Below, one piece after another: positions 1-6,539 of a DNA stretch of 20,763 bases. The notes below the pieces were generated by a model that had not been told where the DNA came from, made no database searches, and saw only the letters and a program-made list of their open reading frames with translations. Source of the stretch: a virus; the IMG/VR virus record IMGVR_UViG_3300025789_000183, positions 1-20,763 of that record; one strand, written 5' to 3'. Position numbers and translations under genes: made by a program. Numbering within the stretch: the first letter of the stretch is position 1; each line of letters opens with the position of its first letter.

Positions 1-519
1 ATAATTACTCATCCAAACCAACAACTCTTCTTCAGCACGAGGGCGTTGCATTATAGTCAACAGTTTTGTAGTAGGATTAAAAGTAAAGTTTATGTCGCTA
101 CCAAACATTTTACCGACCTGTTTTTGGTATCCAGCAAAGGCATAATAAGTAGCTAGGCCACCCATGTTTGTTGATGCGAGCAAATATGTATTACTATAGG
201 CTAAGTTAAATGGTTCAAACAATGTACCCCCAGCCCCGCCACCGGATCTTGAACCAATGCTTCTACGGAACAATTGACGCACACTCATTACTTCTTTAGG
301 CATGTAATAGTCTGTAACATCAACTTGGATAGTTAGAAATCCAAAACTTTCCTCAACACTATTGCTACTACGCTGACGGAATTTTGCCAGGGCACGACCT
401 ATAGCAGTATTATAGTGTATGGGATCCAATTCTACATCTACCATACCCGAGCCTAACATGGCTTTGATATAGTCGATAACTTCTTGGTATTGATTTAAGG
501 ATGGGTCGTTGTCTATCAT
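1..519 (-). CDS. gp13-like neck (head-completion) protein, C-terminus cut off by window edge
   Basis: Reading the minus strand from an ATG at 519-517 gives 173 codons with no stop, so the gene continues past position 1. The N-terminal pattern is an amphipathic stretch, then LGSGMVDVELDP (residues 22-33), then AIGRALAKFRQRSSNS (39-54). It resembles the start of T4 gp13 and its marine homologues, which read LGxPxxxVEL followed by a helix with IxxALxxY/F. Later come RQLFRRSIGS (81-90), a Gly-rich loop (93-98), a FEPF…TYLL segment and FNPTTKLLTIMQRPR. In T4, gp13 acts with gp14 to close the filled head so that the tail can attach. The gene diverges from the gp14-like gene across only about 42 nt, whereas T4 genes 13 and 14 are co-oriented. 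There is no Shine-Dalgarno sequence; a TAAATA motif ends 5 nt before the ATG. The assignment rests on remembered family patterns, not a search. Confidence 0.68.
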   Translation of the reverse strand, partial: MIDNDPSLNQYQEVIDYIKAMLGSGMVDVELDPIHYNTAIGRALAKFRQRSSNSVEESFGFLTIQVDVTDYYMPKEVMSVRQLFRRSIGSRSGGGAGGTLFEPFNLAYSNTYLLASTNMGGLATYYAFAGYQKQVGKMFGSDINFTFNPTTKLLTIMQRPRAEEELLVWMSNY

Positions 520-561
520 ATCGATATTTAGCGATAAATAACACTAACCAGGAGAACTAAA
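520..561. promoter_or_regulatory. Divergent intergenic region with two T4-late-type promoter motifs
   Basis: This 42-nt gap separates the gp13-like (minus) and gp14-like (plus) genes. On the plus strand GATAAATA at 533-540 differs at one base from the T4 late consensus TATAAATA. It sits 21 nt before the proposed gp14-like start, with AGGAG (550-554) downstream. On the minus strand GCTAAATA (532-525) lies 5 nt before the gp13-like ATG. Both would suit sigma-gp55-type late transcription. Assigning them as promoters is inference from motif and position. Confidence 0.5.
550..554 (+). promoter_or_regulatory. Shine-Dalgarno that points to a start at 562, not 622
   Basis: AGGAG at 550-554 leaves 7 nt before the ATC codon at 562. 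No comparable purine-rich site precedes the GTG at 622; the bases there read TCATTGATCGC. This site decides the start assignment of the gp14-like gene. Confidence 0.6.
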
Positions 562-1767
562 ATCCCAAGATTATCACTTTATAAACCGGAGAAAGGGCCG
601 GACTTCCGCTTCATTGATCGCGTGGTCAACGAGCAGTTTCAGGTTGGTGGTACAGATATTTTTATTCACAAATACCTCGGTCCAGTTGCTCCGCAAGATG
701 GTGAATCTACTCCTACAACTCCTAATACCAGTGCAAATCCTATTCCAGAACTAGGCATACAAGATGTCCTGTTCATGGAAAATCGCGATCGCAACTACGA
801 GCCAGATGTATATACAATTCGTGGAATTTATACAATGGCTGATTTAGATTTTAATTTAAGTCAGTTTGGATTGTTTCTACAAAATGATACAGTATTAATG
901 CACTTTCATTTACGCAACTGTGTGGATACGCTGGGGCGTAAAATCATGCCTGGCGATGTGCTAGAATTACCTCACTTAAAAGATGAATATGCTCTAGACA
1001 ACAATTTTGTTGCTCTTAAAAGATTTTATGTTGTGCAGGATGTTACTCGTCCTGCCAATGGTTTTAGTCAAACATGGTATCCTCATTTAGTTCGCGCCAA
1101 GTGTGTACCGTTGATTGACAGTCAAGAATTCAGTCAAATATTTGCACAAGATGCAGGCAATGGTGACGGAACTACACTAAAAGATTTACTCAGTACTTAC
1201 AATCAAAGTATACAAATCAATGATCAGATTATTACACAGGCTGCATTAGACGCACCTGTTAGCGGGTATGATACTAATCAGTTTTTTGTCATACCCATAA
1301 GTTCGAGTACAGGCCTAGTAAGTTATGCACCTACTAGTGATGTCACAGATGATGCCAGTATAGATACCATGGATGCCAGCATGATTCTAAATACTCCTAA
1401 TGGTCAAGTTTATGTAGGATATGCATCAGGTAATACTATACCTAAAAATGGTGCGGCCTTTGGATCAGGCACACAATTTCCTACAGATCCTAGCATAGGT
1501 CAATATTATTTGAGAGTTGATTATCTTCCTAATGTCTTGTACAGATTTGATGGCGGCAAATGGATTATGACTGAACAAAATGTACGCATGACTATGAATC
1601 AGTTTGGTGCACAGGATGTTAGTACTGGAACTTTCTTTGGCTCACAGATACGACAAACACAGAAGACCAGTTTCATCAACAATACTACAACTGCTACTAT
1701 CAATGGAAAACTTGTTGTAGAGAAACAAGCATTGAATACAGCATTAAAACCCAAGGCGGACAACTAA
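562..1767 (+). CDS. gp14-like neck protein / T4-like virion structural protein
   Basis: The frame is open from 538 to the TAA at 1765-1767. The first standard start is GTG at 622, but codons 562-621 encode PRLSLYKPEKGPDFRFIDR, which looks like the family's conserved N-terminus running directly into VNEQFQVGGTDIFIHKYLGP. AGGAG at 550-554 lies 7 nt before an ATC at 562. I therefore place the start at 562 (401 residues), as a non-canonical ATC start or a base change from ATG; the conservative alternative is 622 (381 residues). Recognisable parts are IQDVLFMENRDRNYEPDVY, then QFGLFLQNDT and RKIMPGDVLELPHLKDEY. These resemble the 'FG…de…GDli..P' core of T4 gp14, which joins the neck to the head. 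The protein is longer than T4 gp14 (256 residues), with a C-terminal extension containing YRFDGGKW and a KQALNTALKPKAD tail. It is followed immediately by the gp15-like gene. It could instead be a distinct marine-phage structural family next to gp14. Confidence 0.62.
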   Translation: MPRLSLYKPEKGPDFRFIDRVVNEQFQVGGTDIFIHKYLGPVAPQDGESTPTTPNTSANPIPELGIQDVLFMENRDRNYEPDVYTIRGIYTMADLDFNLSQFGLFLQNDTVLMHFHLRNCVDTLGRKIMPGDVLELPHLKDEYALDNNFVALKRFYVVQDVTRPANGFSQTWYPHLVRAKCVPLIDSQEFSQIFAQDAGNGDGTTLKDLLSTYNQSIQINDQIITQAALDAPVSGYDTNQFFVIPISSSTGLVSYAPTSDVTDDASIDTMDASMILNTPNGQVYVGYASGNTIPKNGAAFGSGTQFPTDPSIGQYYLRVDYLPNVLYRFDGGKWIMTEQNVRMTMNQFGAQDVSTGTFFGSQIRQTQKTSFINNTTTATINGKLVVEKQALNTALKPKADN

Positions 1768-1768
1768 A

Positions 1769-3169
1769 ATGGATCATTTTTATTCGGGGCAAGTACGCCG
1801 ATATCTAACCCAGTACATGAGATTAATGAGTAATTTTTCTTGGAAAGATAGCTCAGGTAAGTTAAGTCAAATACCAGTAATGTATGGTGATCCTAGTCGT
1901 CAGGCCAGTGCATTGTTGAAAAAGAATTCAGAGAATGTAATGCCTACTGCACCATTCATTGCTTGCTATATCAAAGGACTAGACTATGACCAAAGTCGAC
2001 TACAAGATCCTACATTTGTCAGTAAGGTACAAATTCGTGAGCGCGAATTTGATGAAACAACAGGTCAATACTTGAACACTCAAGGACTGGGATATACTGT
2101 AGAGCGTATTATGCCAAGTCCATACAAATTAACATTTGTAGCAGACTTATGGACTACTAATACTGAACAAAAGTTGCAGATATTTGAACAGATTGCGTAT
2201 TTGTTTAATCCTAGTCTAGAACTTCAAACTACTGATAACTTTATAGACTGGACTAGCTTAACTGTATTACAATTAGAAAGTACAAGTTGGACTAGTCGTC
2301 AGATACCCCAAGGTGTTGATCAAAACATTGATATAATGAATATGACATTTACAACACCTATATGGATTACACCTCCTGCTAAAGTTATGAAGATGGGTGT
2401 CATTACTAAAATTATTGCTAATGTTTTTGCTGATCAACAAGGCACTATCATAACTGACTACGATGATCCTAATGCTGTTTATCCTGGATTAGGTAATCTA
2501 GTTGAATCTGTGGTAGTTACACCTGGCAATTTTGAATTAATGGTATTAGATGGTGTGGCCGGTTTGTTGACCAATGAAATAGACACAGCCTCAAGTGATA
2601 CAACGATGCCTGGCAATACAGTATCGTGGCGTAAACTATTAGATTTATATCCTGGTCAATTCCGTGCAAATATCAGTCAGCTGAGATTATCTAAGCCCAA
2701 CGGTAACGAAATTGTTGCTTACATTAGCTTAGATCCGTATGATGAGCGTAGAATGTTGCTGACATTTGATACAGATACTATACCTGCCAACAATGCCCTA
2801 CTGAACCGTCCCTTAGGTACTGTAGATGCAATTATAAATCCTGAGACATTTGCTCCAGGAACACCAGTGACTAATGTTACATATCTAATATTAGAAAATA
2901 TCAATGTTGTATCAGAATATGGTCAACCTGGTTATAGTGGCCCTGTGGCATGGAAAAATGCTGATCAAAGCGACTTTCAAGCATTGGCCAATGACATCAT
3001 ACAGTGGGATGGAGTTAAGTGGAATGTGATATTCAATTCTGCTGATGTGGTTGAAGTTCATTACATAACTAATTCATATACAGGTATACAATACAAGTGG
3101 GACGGACATCAGTGGTCGAAGAGCTTTGAAGGCATCTACCCAGCATTAGGATGGCGTCTTGTGTTATGA
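1769..3169 (+). CDS. gp15-like tail sheath stabiliser/completion protein with long C-terminal extension
   Basis: The start DHFYSGQVRRYLTQYMRLMSN (residues 2-22) matches the opening of T4 gp15 (YFYNSSFRRYATLMGDLFSN). Other matching points follow in order: a PxxYGDPSRQ segment, a hydrophobic central strand (PFIACYIKGLDYD), PSPYKLTFVADLWT, then EQIAYLFNP and FTTPIWITPPAKV (compare gp15 PSPIKMIYELSIFT, EQILPYFQP, NGWMYPP). In T4, gp15 caps the completed sheath and binds the neck. T4 gp15 is 272 residues; this protein has 466. The extra ~200 residues form a beta-rich tail with two 'DG-x-x-W' motifs, QWDGVKW (412-418) and KWDGHQW, ending in a W-R-L-V-L strand. The gene starts 1 nt after the gp14-like stop, so the two are co-transcribed. 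A GGCGGA stretch upstream is the likely ribosome site. It belongs to a divergent gp15 branch, not the typical cyanophage version I remember. Confidence 0.7.
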   Translation: MDHFYSGQVRRYLTQYMRLMSNFSWKDSSGKLSQIPVMYGDPSRQASALLKKNSENVMPTAPFIACYIKGLDYDQSRLQDPTFVSKVQIREREFDETTGQYLNTQGLGYTVERIMPSPYKLTFVADLWTTNTEQKLQIFEQIAYLFNPSLELQTTDNFIDWTSLTVLQLESTSWTSRQIPQGVDQNIDIMNMTFTTPIWITPPAKVMKMGVITKIIANVFADQQGTIITDYDDPNAVYPGLGNLVESVVVTPGNFELMVLDGVAGLLTNEIDTASSDTTMPGNTVSWRKLLDLYPGQFRANISQLRLSKPNGNEIVAYISLDPYDERRMLLTFDTDTIPANNALLNRPLGTVDAIINPETFAPGTPVTNVTYLILENINVVSEYGQPGYSGPVAWKNADQSDFQALANDIIQWDGVKWNVIFNSADVVEVHYITNSYTGIQYKWDGHQWSKSFEGIYPALGWRLVL

Positions 3170-3175
3170 TAAACA

Positions 3176-3625
3176 ATGAACGCTGAAACAACATCAACTC
3201 AACAAATCATTTGCAGTGGAGGCTTATTCCTAGCTCGAGATACTCGCAGATTTTTGTTTCTCTTACGAACACAAGGTAAAACTGCCGGTACTTGGGGGCT
3301 AGTTGGTGGTCGTAAAGAGCCTACGGATGCCACAGCCTTTGAAGCACTGAGTCGTGAGATACAGGAAGAAGTAGGTGCTACGCCTAAGATAAAAAAGATT
3401 ATTCCTCTAGAGCTGTTTACCAGCAATGATCAAAACTTCCAGTACAACACCTATGTACTAATGATCGATCGTGAATTTATTCCTACACTAAATGAGGAAC
3501 ACAGTGGCTATGCTTGGACTGGATTTGATCAATGGCCCAAACCCTTGCACCAGGGTGTAAAGAACAGTTTCAACAATCGTGCTGTTCGTGCTAAATTAGA
3601 ATTACTATTAGACTTAATAGATTAA
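3176..3625 (+). CDS. Nudix hydrolase (phage type)
   Basis: This 149-residue protein has the Nudix fold signature. A strand reading ICSGGLFLARDTRRFLFLLR is followed by GTWGLVGGRKEP (38-49) and the catalytic helix ending REIQEEVG (60-67), with the metal-binding glutamates E61, E64 and E65 in place. Such enzymes cleave nucleoside diphosphates linked to another group; the substrate cannot be read from sequence. The Nudix box is one residue longer than GX5EX7REUXEEXGU between G45 and R60, with Asp51 where Glu is usual. The C-terminal part, LNEEHSGYAW…WPKPLHQGV (105-128), resembles a branch of phage Nudix proteins. The gene starts 6 nt after the gp15-like stop, so it rides on the neck/tail transcript; no clear Shine-Dalgarno is visible. 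Its stop overlaps the convergent small gene's stop in a shared TTAA. Confidence 0.85.
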   Translation: MNAETTSTQQIICSGGLFLARDTRRFLFLLRTQGKTAGTWGLVGGRKEPTDATAFEALSREIQEEVGATPKIKKIIPLELFTSNDQNFQYNTYVLMIDREFIPTLNEEHSGYAWTGFDQWPKPLHQGVKNSFNNRAVRAKLELLLDLID

Positions 3626-3828
3626 GGTAGAGTAGCGTAGAGATCACGCTTCTGTTGATTGGTCAACGGTGTGCCGTTAGAATCATTGATGTCTACACTG
3701 TTAGATACATCACGTTTAAAAATAACATAGTCAGTATTATCTAGTGCAAAAGGAATATAAAGATTGTCTTCAAGCCTTTTAACTATCTCAATGTTGTTTG
3801 TAATTAAATTCTTTACTAATTGATACAT
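3622..3828 (-). CDS. Small hypothetical protein at the end of the fibre operon (68 residues)
   Basis: I do not recognise this protein firmly. The frame is open from an ATG at 3882, but the ATG at 3828-3826 is the better start. It is preceded by GGAG with an 8-nt spacer, lies just beyond the upstream gene's stop at 3831, and avoids a 52-nt overlap. The product begins MYQLVKNLITNN, contains YIPFALDNTDYVIFKRDV (approximately residues 24-41) and ends NQQKRDLYATLP. The 'IPFALDNTDYxxF' element resembles short segments near phage fibre proteins that often read IPxDxxNxDYxxY. No signal peptide or membrane segment is seen. As the last gene of the 7783-to-3622 minus-strand group it may be a fibre-associated or assembly factor; that is context only. 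Confidence 0.55.
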   Translation of the reverse strand: MYQLVKNLITNNIEIVKRLEDNLYIPFALDNTDYVIFKRDVSNSVDINDSNGTPLTNQQKRDLYATLP

Positions 3829-3830
3829 TT

Positions 3831-5000
3831 TTATAACTCCGATGATGCCGTCCATTGACCATAAATTTCTGCGTTTGTCCAAGCACCTATACCAGAAGCT
3901 GTATTTTGATAAAATCCGTTTACTCCAACTCCTGTTGGACTAGGAGTAAGAGTAAGTCCGCCTCCTGAATAAGTACCAGACCATCCGGTACCGCCACTGG
4001 TATTCCAAAAAGAAAGAGACGGTGTACCTCTTTTAGTAACTTTAAAATTCACTGTAGATCCCAAAGCTCCTCCCCCTTGGGTTGTACCTCGTTGTATTGT
4101 CATACCAACATCTGTAGCTGTACCAGGTGGAGTTGTAACATCGTATGACATTTCATAATATCGCTGACACATCTGCAGTTCTCTAGTATAGTCTCTATAG
4201 TCAAAAGTTGTAGCCGACGCACCTGCTTCTAATTGCACGCCACTGATATACATTGTAGCACCATTGGTTGCTAATAAATTAGTTGAACCAGCAGAACCTA
4301 TAGCAAAACTTTTTGTAGTCCATGCATTAGCAGTATCTTGGTAAGTTGATCCTGCGGCTAATGTAATGCCAAATTCTATACCAATTCCGGTGGTATTATT
4401 CCACGATCCTGTTGTTGGTCCCAGAATTGTCCGTGTAATTTGTACCCATGTATTTGCCGCTGATATAGTAAATGTAAATGGATAACTATAGGTATTGCCA
4501 CTGTTAGATACATACCCGCTGAATGTTCCTGTCAGTGAACAGTTTACCCAGAATGATACCGATACCGATTGTGCAGAACTAGTTCCCCATGCTAGGTCAG
4601 CAACATTATAACCTTCTATACGTTGGCTGAAAGTTGCATAGACTCCCGAAGATACTGTTGTTGCAGATCCCGATGTGATCAATGCACTATTGGTATAACC
4701 TGTTGGAACACTTGCCGTGCTCTGTTCTAGATAAAAATATCCCAAAGCATTAGCCCAATAACCCCAGCGATCTAGTGTATTATATTTTAAAGTTGAACTT
4801 GCTACCTGATTACTCACAGGTGAGCTACCTCTTTGTGCAAATGTCATTGCACCGTTGATCAATCTATTCTTAAAGGATGGGGGTGCTGAGACTCCACCAG
4901 CAAGTCTAGCCCAATAGTTAGTTGCACTGGTATAGGAATAAGTAATTCCATTGCTCAGTGTTGCAATTTGACCGTTAGTTGGGGAAGTTGGGAAGCTCAT
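3831..5000 (-). CDS. Phage tail-fibre protein with jelly-roll-like carbohydrate-binding domain
   Basis: This 389-residue protein has a short N-terminal attachment-type segment (FPTSPTNGQ…YWARLAGG, residues 3-36). A module typical of many marine-phage fibres follows: NRLINGAMTFAQRG (45-58), LDRWGYW (76-82), QRIEGYNVADLAWGT (126-140), VSFWV (148-152), GVQLEAG…TTFDYRDY (254-271) and ELQMCQRYYE (274-283). The order 'NGxxxxxQRG … DRW … SFWV … GVQLEAG … CQRYY' is characteristic of a beta-sandwich domain thought to bind host surface sugars. The C-terminal ~100 residues are Gly/Thr-rich beta structure. It is preceded by a 60-nt gap containing candidate late-promoter motifs and has no evident Shine-Dalgarno. 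It would be virion-associated and located at the tail tip or fibre. Confidence 0.75.
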   Translation of the reverse strand: MSFPTSPTNGQIATLSNGITYSYTSATNYWARLAGGVSAPPSFKNRLINGAMTFAQRGSSPVSNQVASSTLKYNTLDRWGYWANALGYFYLEQSTASVPTGYTNSALITSGSATTVSSGVYATFSQRIEGYNVADLAWGTSSAQSVSVSFWVNCSLTGTFSGYVSNSGNTYSYPFTFTISAANTWVQITRTILGPTTGSWNNTTGIGIEFGITLAAGSTYQDTANAWTTKSFAIGSAGSTNLLATNGATMYISGVQLEAGASATTFDYRDYTRELQMCQRYYEMSYDVTTPPGTATDVGMTIQRGTTQGGGALGSTVNFKVTKRGTPSLSFWNTSGGTGWSGTYSGGGLTLTPSPTGVGVNGFYQNTASGIGAWTNAEIYGQWTASSEL

Positions 5001-5060
5001 AGTACTTGTATTTAACTAATTTTTATTTATGTATGACTGAATTAATAAATGTTTGGATAA
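5001..5060 (-). promoter_or_regulatory. Intergenic region with candidate late promoter motifs for the 3831-5000 fibre gene
   Basis: On the minus strand CATAAATA (5031-5024) differs at one base from TATAAATA and lies 23 nt before the ATG. A second motif, GTTAAATA (5016-5009), ends 8 nt before the ATG. No Shine-Dalgarno and no terminator-like hairpin with a T-tract is evident in this 60-nt gap. Confidence 0.4.
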
Positions 5061-6539
5061 TCAAATTGTAAAAGATCCGCTGGCATTAAATTGATAAACA
5101 TGAAGATGTGCGGATGTATTGTGAGTATATGTAGGACTTCCTGTAACGGAGGTAGCTGGTGAATAAGAGTCGCTCCAACTTACAATGACTACACCTTTGC
5201 CGCCGTTTCCGCCTGCAAATTTTGTACATGGACTACTTTGGTAAGCACCTCCGCCTCCGCCTCCGCCGCCGGTGTTAGCACAGCCATTGGTTCCTGACGT
5301 TGCATTTGTTCCACTAACCCCACTTCCAAGTTTTGATCCACCGTAGCCGCCACCACCAGAGCCACCTGGTGCAGAATAGCCAGTGGCGGCATAAATGCCA
5401 CCACCGCCACCACCGCCACCCGCATAATACACTGCAGATCCAGTTACACTTGACTGTAAACCAACTCCTCCAGCTCCTCCACCGCCTGAACAATATGTCG
5501 AAGACGGATTACCTCCAACTCCTCCAGCACCTCCGCCACCACCGCCATTCTGCGGAACTCCGGTTATTCCTACTCCACCTGCATAACCTTGCCCACTAAC
5601 AGGAGTCCCACCACTGCTATTACCGTAAGTAGATCCTCCACCACTGCCCCCAGCAAGTCCAGATGCTCCGTTAGTACAATAATATGAACCACCTTTACCA
5701 CCACCACAGGTAGATATGCTTAAAGTACCTATGCTACTTGAGCAACCTTTGGTAGTAGCAGAAGCGGCACCTGATCCTCCTCCTCCTACTGTCACCGCAT
5801 AAACCGTACAAGCAGTTACACCTGCAGTTCCAGTTTTCATTCCTCCAGCACCTCCTCCTCCAGCACCCGGTGATTGATTACCCCAACCGCCTCCACCGCC
5901 ACCTGCTACAACTAGATAACTAATTGAACTAGGTTTAGATACGCTAGTTGTAACACTGTTACTAGATGTACTAGCAGAGCTGGTACCAACACTGTTGGTA
6001 GCAGTTACTGTAAACGTATATGTAGTACCATTGGCTAACCCAGATACTGTAATAGTTCCGGATCCAGCTTGACTTAATGTTCCGGTAATCCCGCCAGGGC
6101 TACTTGTTGCTGTATAGCTTGTTATAGTTGCACCACCATTACTAGCAGGTGCTGTAAATGGCACACTGGCTGTTGTAACAGTGACTGTCACTGTTCCAAT
6201 CGTTGGTGCACCTGGGACAACTGCTACTATAGTTGTTGTTGTATTTGATTTTGCACCTGTACTACCAACTACATTTGTTGCAGTAACTATTGCATATATA
6301 GTATTGCCCACATCGGCTGAACCTAATGTATAAGTAGTTGCTGTGGCTCCACTGATTACAGTACTTGGGCTTCTATACCACTGATATGTATAGCTAATTG
6401 TAGATCGAGAAGTCCAAGTTCCGTTGGTCGTTGTCAACGTAGAGCCAAATTGAGTTGTTCCAGTAACAGCAGGAGCTATTGTATTGATAGGTGGGGAATC
6501 ATAAGAACCTCCAACAAAGGCATTAAGAATGCCACTCAT
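5061..6539 (-). CDS. Ig/FnIII/glycine-rich receptor-binding adhesin
   Basis: This 492-residue protein has three parts. Residues ~17-106 form a bacterial Ig-like domain (PAVTGTTQFGSTL…GTWTS…YTYQWYRS…YTLGSADVGNTIYAIVTATN). Residues ~107-200 form a fibronectin type III-like domain (PGAPTIGTV…ITSYTATSSPGG…ISGL-type turn…TYTFTVTATNSVG). Residues ~208-455 are a glycine-rich domain beginning YLVVAGGGGGGWG with repeated GGGGGAGG runs. A short C-terminal strand segment ends QFNASGSFTI. Glycine-rich tips of this kind are known from the phage S16 gp38 adhesin, where polyglycine II helices pack into a sandwich and bind the receptor. Seven cysteines are scattered through the Gly-rich part. The ATG overlaps the upstream gene's TGA as ATGA (6536-6539), so translation is probably coupled. 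It is probably a distal host-recognition protein. Confidence 0.75.
   Translation of the reverse strand: MSGILNAFVGGSYDSPPINTIAPAVTGTTQFGSTLTTTNGTWTSRSTISYTYQWYRSPSTVISGATATTYTLGSADVGNTIYAIVTATNVVGSTGAKSNTTTTIVAVVPGAPTIGTVTVTVTTASVPFTAPASNGGATITSYTATSSPGGITGTLSQAGSGTITVSGLANGTTYTFTVTATNSVGTSSASTSSNSVTTSVSKPSSISYLVVAGGGGGGWGNQSPGAGGGGAGGMKTGTAGVTACTVYAVTVGGGGSGAASATTKGCSSSIGTLSISTCGGGKGGSYYCTNGASGLAGGSGGGSTYGNSSGGTPVSGQGYAGGVGITGVPQNGGGGGGAGGVGGNPSSTYCSGGGGAGGVGLQSSVTGSAVYYAGGGGGGGGIYAATGYSAPGGSGGGGYGGSKLGSGVSGTNATSGTNGCANTGGGGGGGGAYQSSPCTKFAGGNGGKGVVIVSWSDSYSPATSVTGSPTYTHNTSAHLHVYQFNASGSFTI
5180..5916 (-). repeat. Glycine-rich repeat region within the adhesin gene
   Basis: The minus strand encodes runs of Gly interspersed with Ala, Ser and Tyr from YLVVAGGGGGG down to FAGGNGGKG. 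On the plus strand this appears as degenerate CCACCGCCACC-type tracts. Edges are approximate. It is low-complexity coding sequence, not an independent element. Confidence 0.7.

Noticed and set aside
622-1767. GTG 622 as the start of the gp14-like gene
   Set aside because: It lacks a Shine-Dalgarno and would remove 20 upstream residues that look like the conserved N-terminus; kept only as an alternative.
3622-3882. ATG at 3882 as the start of the small protein
   Set aside because: It would overlap the preceding fibre gene by 52 nt and has no ribosome site, while ATG 3828 has GGAG at good spacing.
5001-5060. Rho-independent terminator between the 5061-6539 and 3831-5000 genes
   Set aside because: The gap is AT-rich, but I could not find a GC stem followed by a T-tract.
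5333-5599. Plus-strand frame rich in His opposite the glycine-rich region
   Set aside because: It is the antisense reading of Gly codons in low-complexity sequence, with no start signal and no recognisable product.
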